Position numbers and translations under genes: made by a program. The notes below the pieces were generated by a model that had not been told where the DNA came from, did no database searches, and saw nothing but the letters and a program-made list of their open reading frames with translations. A stretch of 64,000 nucleotides of DNA from Planctomycetota bacterium (GTDB taxonomy: Bacteria > Planctomycetota > UBA8742 > UBA2392): positions 930,001 through 994,000 of the forward strand of contig JABTUE010000001.1 in assembly GCA_015075515.1 (NCBI GenBank), written 5' to 3'. Each line of letters opens with the position of its first letter. Positions within the stretch are counted from its first letter, which is position 1. This document shows, piece by piece, positions 58,849 through 64,000 of this stretch.

Positions 58849-60060
58849 TTACTCGGTCTTGATGTTCTTCTTGCCGGCCTGCTCCTTGACGGTCTTGACC
58901 ATGGCTTCGTCCAGGGTGTTATCGCCCTTGTCGGCCATCTTCTTGCGTTCTTCGGCCACGTGGGCGTCGCGCTTCTTGTTCAATTCCTCAAGCTTCTTCT
59001 TGATCTCGTTGCGCTCGTTGCGCTTGGTCTCAATGTGCTTTTTGAGTTCCTCAAGCGTCAGTTTGCGCAGTTCCTCGGGCAGGTCTTCCTTCTTGATGTC
59101 CTCCAGCTTCACCTTCTCAAGGTCAATCGCGTCCACCATGTCCCAGGAGTCGTTGCGGTAGTTCTGGCTGGCCTTGGCGTTGGCACGGCTGACATTGGCG
59201 CCCTGGCCGGCGCTGTCGGCGTTGCTGTCCTGGGCTTCCTGGCGCTTGGCGGCCTCGGCGCCGTCCTTGCCGTAGGGAATGTAGGTCTTGTTGATGTCCT
59301 GGCTGAGCTTGACGATCTCGGCGTCGTAGGGGCTGGCAATATGCACCACGGGAGCGTTGCTGTTGATGCACATGAACGTGCCGTCGGCCAGTTGCGCGCC
59401 GTGCTTCCACTTGCCGGCTTCGCCGTCGTTTTCACTGCCGCAGTGGATGGTGTTGACGATGATGCCCCTGGCGATCGCGGCCTTGCAGGCGTCCACGTAG
59501 TTCACGCCGCCCTGGGTAAAAGGCTCGTTGCCGGCGATGAAGATCGCGCGGTAGTCGTCGCGGTGGTCGCTCCACAGCAGGCCGGCGGTCGCCTTCTGGA
59601 TCACCACGCCGCAGTACTCCTCGCCGCCGTTGGTGGTCAGCTTGAACAGGTGTTCGCTGACTTTGTCCAAGTCGGTGGTCAGGGGGACCACCTGGCGCAC
59701 ATGGCCCTCGGATGCGGGGATACTGTCGTTGCCGTATTCATACAGGGCAACCTCAAGAATCGGCGCCACGCCGTCCTGGGTGGCCTTGGCAAAGGTGTTT
59801 ACAACCTTCCACAACTGGGTGCGGGCCTGGTCAATCAGGCCGTCCATGCTGCCGCTGGTGTCCAGCAGGATGGCGATCTGAACCTTGGGAGTGCGCTTGG
59901 CGGCCTCGGGTTTGGCGGGCTGGTCGGGTTGCGGGTTTTCATTGACCAGGGCGTTACGCCGCTCACAGGCCGGGCAGGCCTGCACGGTGGTGACCAGAAA
60001 GTTGCCGGCAAACAGTGCCACGGCGGCGGCGGACAGCGCGGTTTTGACAATCGGGTTCAT
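58849..60060 (-). CDS. Exported von Willebrand factor A domain protein
   Basis: A 403-residue exported protein with signal-like N-terminus (TALSAAAVALFAGNFLVTTVQAC) and an early CPAC pair. The vWA domain begins VQIAILLDTSGSM with a perfect MIDAS D-x-S-x-S; AIFIAGNEPF is the later Asn/Asp strand. The last 100 residues are a charged coiled-coil (LTLEELKKHIETKRNERNEIKKKLEELNKK). It lies 28 nt downstream of the VIT-vWA gene, suggesting that the two act together. Confidence 0.85.
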   Translation of the reverse strand: MNPIVKTALSAAAVALFAGNFLVTTVQACPACERRNALVNENPQPDQPAKPEAAKRTPKVQIAILLDTSGSMDGLIDQARTQLWKVVNTFAKATQDGVAPILEVALYEYGNDSIPASEGHVRQVVPLTTDLDKVSEHLFKLTTNGGEEYCGVVIQKATAGLLWSDHRDDYRAIFIAGNEPFTQGGVNYVDACKAAIARGIIVNTIHCGSENDGEAGKWKHGAQLADGTFMCINSNAPVVHIASPYDAEIVKLSQDINKTYIPYGKDGAEAAKRQEAQDSNADSAGQGANVSRANAKASQNYRNDSWDMVDAIDLEKVKLEDIKKEDLPEELRKLTLEELKKHIETKRNERNEIKKKLEELNKKRDAHVAEERKKMADKGDNTLDEAMVKTVKEQAGKKNIKTE

Positions 60061-60088
60061 GTTCAGGCTCCGGGGTTGTGTGGGGTGG

Positions 60089-62332
60089 TCAGTTTTTCGC
60101 GGGTTTGATCAGCACGATCTCGCCGTCCACCAGAAGAAGGATTTCTCCTTCCAGTGAGACGCAGGACGCGCGCCCCTGGTTCTCAAGTTTTTCCACCAGC
60201 GCGGTGTATTCGGGTGTGCCGACAGTGATTTCGCGGGCGGGCTTGATCTGCGCGGCCCTGTCCAGCAGGCGGCTGTCCACCCAGCGCCCGCCGCGTTCAA
60301 AAAACGCGCGGTCGTTGGCCTGTTGCACTTTGCCAACGCTGACGCGGTTCAGCTTGTCGTCCATCCACTCGTTGCGTTTGTTTTCCTTGTGCTGCTTTTT
60401 CATTTCGTCATTGTTGGCGCTCTGGCTTACGCCGGCGCTTCCGGTGCGTTGCTGCTGGCCGCGGGCGCGCAGGTTGTTCCAGGCCGCGACCTGCACGTCT
60501 TCTTTCTTGCTCAAATCCGTGCCCTCAAGCGCCAGAAACGCCGTGTATTCGGTCAGGATGCCGAACTCGGTGGAAAGCCGGATGATCTCGTCAATCAGTT
60601 CGCGGTAGGCGTTGATGCCGGGCTGGGCGCCCAGCGGCAGGTCCGCCCCGGCCTGGCGGATAGCGTCCACCAGCATGCCGACCTTGCGGCCGGCCCACAG
60701 ACGGGGCACAAACGAGTTGCGCGTGGTGGCATTGTCCAGAGCAAAGGTGAACTTGAACTCGCGCGGGGTGCCCAGGTAGTTGCCCTTGAGGCTGAACTCC
60801 AGCGGCGCGTCGCCGGTGTAGCGACCCAGAAGCACGAGTTGTTCACCTTCGTACAGGTCGGCCATTGTGCCGGGCAGAACTTCGGTGACACGCACGCCGC
60901 CGGCGCCGTCACGGGGCAGGGCCAGCTCTGGCGATGCCATCACCGGGCCGTGCAGGCGCCGGGCCACGTCAGCAACCTTGATTTCAACGTCTTCACCGGG
61001 CAGGACGAACGTGGGGCTGCCGCGGGTGGTGTCGCTGATGGCCTCCAGCAACGGGGCGTTGACATCCACACCGACGCCGAAGGTGAACACGCGCCGCGCG
61101 TGCGGGTTGTGGTTTACAGCCAGTTCCCGGATTGCCTTTTCGCCGGTGTTGCCGATGGTCGGCAGACCGTCGGTCAGAAACAGCACCATCGGCAGGCTGT
61201 CGGCCACGGGTTTCTGGCGCAGGGCCTCGATCAGCGCGTCGTGGATGTTGGTGCCGCCCAAAGGGCGCAGATTGCTCAGGAATGTCCGGGCCGATTTTTC
61301 GTTGACCTCGGTACGTGGCATCGGCACGGCAAACAGCGTGTCCACCTGGTCGCTGTAGGCAATCACGTTGAAGTGTTCGTCTTCCGCCAGACCGGCAATC
61401 ACCTGCAGTGCCGCGGCGCGGGCCTGCTTCCATTTATCGCCGGCCATGCTGCCGCTGCGATCCAGCACGATGGTTACCTCGCGCGGGATGCGGCGCTTGC
61501 TGTCGGCGGGTCTGGGCGGCAGGCCTGCGATCATCAGAAAGTAGCCGCCGCCGACCTTGGGATCCGGATAGGCAAACAGGCTGGCGGCGACTCCCTCGCC
61601 GCCGACCAGATAGCTCAGGCGGAACGGCCCCGGGTCCAGGCGCGATTTTTCGGTCACCGAAACGCGCAGCACCTGGTCGGATTTGCGTTCGGTGTTCAGT
61701 TCGTGACTGGGCGAATACACGCCGGCGATCGGGCGCGTGCTGTTCAGCGTGGCGTGGATAGCCCACGGAATGCGATAACTCAGGGCTTCGCTGCGCGGCA
61801 GTTCGTAGTCCACGCGCGCGCCGTTGGCCGGCAGAACGTGGTCATAGCTGAAGCGAATTTCCTGGTTGCCGCCCGCGGGCACCGGAAACACGCTGGTTCG
61901 CACCAGGCTCAGGCCCGAAAACTGCATGATCGCGGGGTCCTTGTATCGGCGCACGATGTCGTCGTAGATGCGCCGGGCCTCGACCACCGGCAGCAGCACG
62001 GCCGAGGGCTCAGCGCCGGCGCCGTCGAAGTCAAACCGGCCGATCACACAGCCCATCGGCACCGGCAGCAGCATTTCGGCCTCGGCCATGGCCCGGCCGG
62101 GGTTGTGCAGCTTGATCACCAGACTGGTGGTTGCGGCCTGGTCTACCACCTTGATCTGCACGTTCACGCCCGTGATCTGCACCGGCTGCGGCGCGGCAGA
62201 GAAGTTGCGTGCCTGGGGCACAATTGCGTTGGCGTGCAGCGGGCGGGCAGAAAGCCGCATGTCGGGCTGGACCGGAGCCTGGGCAAGCAGCGGCACGGCG
62301 CACAGGGCAAACAAGGAAAGCAGCAGACGCAT
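60089..62332 (-). CDS. VIT and von Willebrand A domain protein, exported
   Basis: A 747-residue exported protein. The start at 62332 gives a signal peptide (MRLLLSLFALCAVPLLAQ). A vault-protein-inter-alpha-trypsin (VIT)-like domain spans about residues 60-190 (ITGVNVQIKVVDQAATTSLVIKLHNP...). The vWA domain starts EVTIVLDRSGSMAGDKW with intact MIDAS, then LFLTDGLPTIGN. The C-terminus is helical and ends with a beta segment. These proteins are found in many planctomycetes, usually without a known partner. Followed by the second vWA gene. Confidence 0.87.
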   Translation of the reverse strand: MRLLLSLFALCAVPLLAQAPVQPDMRLSARPLHANAIVPQARNFSAAPQPVQITGVNVQIKVVDQAATTSLVIKLHNPGRAMAEAEMLLPVPMGCVIGRFDFDGAGAEPSAVLLPVVEARRIYDDIVRRYKDPAIMQFSGLSLVRTSVFPVPAGGNQEIRFSYDHVLPANGARVDYELPRSEALSYRIPWAIHATLNSTRPIAGVYSPSHELNTERKSDQVLRVSVTEKSRLDPGPFRLSYLVGGEGVAASLFAYPDPKVGGGYFLMIAGLPPRPADSKRRIPREVTIVLDRSGSMAGDKWKQARAAALQVIAGLAEDEHFNVIAYSDQVDTLFAVPMPRTEVNEKSARTFLSNLRPLGGTNIHDALIEALRQKPVADSLPMVLFLTDGLPTIGNTGEKAIRELAVNHNPHARRVFTFGVGVDVNAPLLEAISDTTRGSPTFVLPGEDVEIKVADVARRLHGPVMASPELALPRDGAGGVRVTEVLPGTMADLYEGEQLVLLGRYTGDAPLEFSLKGNYLGTPREFKFTFALDNATTRNSFVPRLWAGRKVGMLVDAIRQAGADLPLGAQPGINAYRELIDEIIRLSTEFGILTEYTAFLALEGTDLSKKEDVQVAAWNNLRARGQQQRTGSAGVSQSANNDEMKKQHKENKRNEWMDDKLNRVSVGKVQQANDRAFFERGGRWVDSRLLDRAAQIKPAREITVGTPEYTALVEKLENQGRASCVSLEGEILLLVDGEIVLIKPAKN

Positions 62333-62421
62333 GGCGTTCTCCACGGGGGCATGATTGCCCACGGAAAGAATACCCCGGCGGTGGCGGCGCTTTTGTAACG
62401 GGGGCGTAAAAGGCAGTGTTG

Positions 62422-63402
62422 TCAGGCCGTGATCACGACCTTGCCGAACGGGCCCGCGGCAAGGGCCTGAAACGCCCTGGCGGCCTCGTCAAAACGGACG
62501 CGCTGGTCAACTACGGGCTTCAGGTTGTGCCGGGTCATGAACGCTGCCAGTTCCGCAAGGTCGTCACGCGAACCCACATAGATGCCGCGCAGGGTCGCGG
62601 CCTTGTAGACCAGCGGCTGGACGTTGACGCCCTGGGTGATGCCGGTCAGGCGGCCCAGCAGCGCCAGTGTGCCGCCCGCCGCCAGGGCGTTGAGCGACTG
62701 CTGGAACGTTTTTGCCCCGCCGGTTTCGACCACCAGGTTCGCGCCGCCGCAGAGGCTCAGCACTTCTTTGTCCCACTCGGGCGTTGTGTGGTAGTTGATG
62801 CCGTGATCGGCGCCCAGCGCCCTGGCCCAGGCCAGCTTTTCGTCGCTGCGGCTGGTGATGATCACGCGCGCCCCCAGGGCCTTGGCCAGTTGCAGCGCAA
62901 AGATCGAAACGCCGCCGGTGCCCAGGGTCAGGACGGTCTGGCCCGGCTGCAGCCAGCGCAGGGCATTGAAAGCCGTGACGCCGGCACAGGGCAGTGTGGC
63001 GGCCTCGGCCGGTGACAGGTGCGGCGGAACGGGCGTCAGTGAGGCCGTGGGAAAGATTCGCAGTTCGCACAGCGTACCGGGCAGGCCAAAACCCAGATCA
63101 CTGCCGTAGTGCTCGGGTCGAATCGGGCCTTGTATCCAGCGTTGCAGAAAGCAGGGCATGACGCGGGCGCCAACCTTGAACCCGTCTGTGCCGGGTCCGG
63201 TGGCAACAACTTCGCCGGCAGCGTCGGACAATGGCACCAGGGGGCTGAGTTTGGGCGTGCCGTATTCGCCGCGCAGGATCATCAGGTCGCGGTAGTTCAG
63301 CGCCCAGGCGTCCAGTCGCACCAGCACTTCGCCCGGCCCCGGTACCGGGTCAGGCGCGACTGATAGGGTCAACTTGCCGGATTCAAGCTGCCATTGGCGC
63401 AT
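62422..63402 (-). CDS. Medium-chain dehydrogenase/reductase (zinc-independent)
   Basis: A 326-residue NAD(P)H-dependent oxidoreductase of the MDR superfamily. The N-terminal GroES-like domain includes NYRDLMILRGEYG and PLSDAAGEVVATGPG; the structural-zinc Cys cluster and catalytic Cys are absent, so it belongs to the quinone oxidoreductase/enoyl reductase-like side. The Rossmann motif is LTLGTGGVSIFALQLAKALGARVIITS. Substrate unknown. No operon partners; a hairpin separates it from the HNH gene. Confidence 0.9.
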   Translation of the reverse strand: MRQWQLESGKLTLSVAPDPVPGPGEVLVRLDAWALNYRDLMILRGEYGTPKLSPLVPLSDAAGEVVATGPGTDGFKVGARVMPCFLQRWIQGPIRPEHYGSDLGFGLPGTLCELRIFPTASLTPVPPHLSPAEAATLPCAGVTAFNALRWLQPGQTVLTLGTGGVSIFALQLAKALGARVIITSRSDEKLAWARALGADHGINYHTTPEWDKEVLSLCGGANLVVETGGAKTFQQSLNALAAGGTLALLGRLTGITQGVNVQPLVYKAATLRGIYVGSRDDLAELAAFMTRHNLKPVVDQRVRFDEAARAFQALAAGPFGKVVITA

Positions 63403-63419
63403 GGGAGCAGGGTAGCAAA

Positions 63420-63450
63420 CACAGCCGGGGGCAGGATGCCCCCGGCTGTG
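63420..63450 (-). terminator. Strong terminator after the HNH gene
   Basis: A perfect 14-bp stem, CACAGCCGGGGGCA / TGCCCCCGGCTGTG, with a GGA loop lies 28-58 nt past the HNH stop, followed on the minus strand by TTTGCT. Confidence 0.65.
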
Positions 63451-63468
63451 GCAGGCTGGAAGCCCGCC
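63450..63468. repeat. Dispersed hairpin repeat, copy B
   Basis: GGCAGGCTGGAAGCCCGCC differs from the copy at 1795-1813 at one base and keeps the same A-C mismatch in the stem. Confidence 0.5.
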
Positions 63469-63477
63469 TCACAACAG

Positions 63478-64000
63478 CTAAGCCTGGATGAACGGCGCCC
63501 AGGACTTCATTACGTCAATGCCCTGCAGGAACAACTGTTCGCGCGTGGGCTGGTACGGCTCGCGTACCAGCTTCATGCCGACTTCTGTGGGCAGGTTGTC
63601 GGCCTTGCGGTGATTGCACGCGCCGCAGGCCAGCACACAGTTCAGCCACGACGTGACGCCGCCGCGCGACTGGGGCACGATGTGGTCAATCGTCATGTCC
63701 TTGCCGCGCACGTGGCCGTTGCAGTACTGGCACCGGCCGTCGTCACGGTCATAGATACCGCGGCGCGAATAGGGCACGCCCCGGTTGGGGTAGCCCGCAA
63801 AGCGCGACAGTGTCACAACCTCAGGCTTGCGCACGAACAGGCTGGCGGTGCGCAGATAGTCGCGCTCAATCACATGGGCGTCCACCGGCACAGCCTTGTC
63901 GGCCAGCCACTGGTCCCAAGTGAAAAGCTGAAAGGTTTCAGCCTCGACGACGCGGGCGCGGCCGCGGAACACCATGTTCATGGCCTTGCGCAGCGGCACG
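63478..64000 (-). CDS. HNH endonuclease family protein (5' end beyond window)
   Basis: A partial HNH nuclease of at least 173 residues. The zinc pair CQYC and CGAC flank DHIVPQSRGG, giving the HNH/McrA-type motif C-x2-C...D-H...C-x2-C. The segment VPLRKAMNMVFRGRARVVEAE normally follows about 15-20 N-terminal residues in this family, so the GTG at 63999 is probably an internal Val and the true start lies outside the window. The product is likely a small DNA nuclease of unknown role. Confidence 0.85.
   Translation of the reverse strand, partial: VPLRKAMNMVFRGRARVVEAETFQLFTWDQWLADKAVPVDAHVIERDYLRTASLFVRKPEVVTLSRFAGYPNRGVPYSRRGIYDRDDGRCQYCNGHVRGKDMTIDHIVPQSRGGVTSWLNCVLACGACNHRKADNLPTEVGMKLVREPYQPTREQLFLQGIDVMKSWAPFIQA

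Noticed and set aside
62422..63402. A zinc-dependent alcohol dehydrogenase
   Set aside because: The structural-zinc cysteines and the catalytic Cys/His set are missing; only the general MDR fold is supported.
63478..63999. Treating the GTG at 63999 as the true start of the HNH gene
   Set aside because: The family normally has 15-20 more residues upstream of VPLRKAMN, so the gene most likely continues beyond the window.
1..64000. tRNA, rRNA or CRISPR arrays
   Set aside because: The non-coding gaps are short and contain no T-psi-C-like arm with acceptor pairing, no rRNA-like sequence, and no regularly spaced direct repeats. I could not run tRNAscan or a repeat finder, so a missed small RNA is possible.

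Overview
The window is a GC-rich bacterial chromosome segment with dense, mostly single-copy genes. It has no rRNA, tRNA, CRISPR array or insertion sequence that I could recognise. The gene content points to Planctomycetota or a close relative. The main clues are a short secreted c-type cytochrome of the planctomycete type, a redoxin/cytochrome c/copper-monooxygenase fusion, a 1587-residue Ser/Thr kinase with WD40 repeats, a MoxR-DUF58-DUF4350 cluster, VIT/von Willebrand proteins, and two secreted proteins with a Gly-rich/Cys/transmembrane/Arg tail. Two porins, many signal peptides and several lipoproteins imply a diderm envelope. The phylum call is inference.

Layout. 1-4.6 kb: a partial dienelactone hydrolase, ychF, a secreted hydrolase-fold protein lacking its nucleophile, and a Rieske-flavodoxin fusion. 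4.6-12.1 kb: a secreted Gly/Gln-rich protein, then a seven-gene plus-strand run with several 1-4 nt overlaps (small membrane protein, esterase, six-TM protein, DUF4129-like, DUF4350, MoxR ATPase, DUF58). 12.1-16 kb: housekeeping genes dxr, citrate synthase, pyrH and frr. 16-20.4 kb: two porins, a mono-haem lipoprotein, and an Ig/PPC-like lipoprotein behind an AT-rich leader. 20.5-27.1 kb: a cysteine-bearing Rrf2 regulator, a PQQ-like propeller, folD, an orphan HK97-type capsid gene with a 47-codon partner, ssb, a YciI-like gene and a pabA/trpG-type amidotransferase. 27-35 kb: a secreted beta-helix protein, an ECF sigma factor with a FecR partner, a cytochrome c, and TPR proteins. 35-42 kb: the giant kinase and the copper-monooxygenase fusion. 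42-51.7 kb: a HAD phosphatase, an Xaa-Pro aminopeptidase, a large secreted beta-protein, an aminotransferase, an orphan anti-sigma operon, and a protease/vWA fusion. 51.7-58.8 kb: a likely operon of response regulator, histidine kinase, ferredoxin-NrfD fusion and molybdopterin oxidoreductase. 58.8-64 kb: two vWA proteins, an MDR dehydrogenase and a partial HNH endonuclease.

The most promising candidate for something undescribed is the two-gene unit at 23998-25108. A stand-alone HK97-fold major-capsid-like gene sits between folD and ssb with no other phage genes. It is followed 13 nt later by a 47-residue CxxC protein ending in SLRR, a tail that recalls encapsulin cargo-loading peptides. The unit has a candidate promoter with a perfect TTGACA box and an 8-G run in its spacer, which could allow phase variation. 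It could be a domesticated capsid or a new encapsulin-like nanocompartment. This is a hypothesis from sequence reading only.
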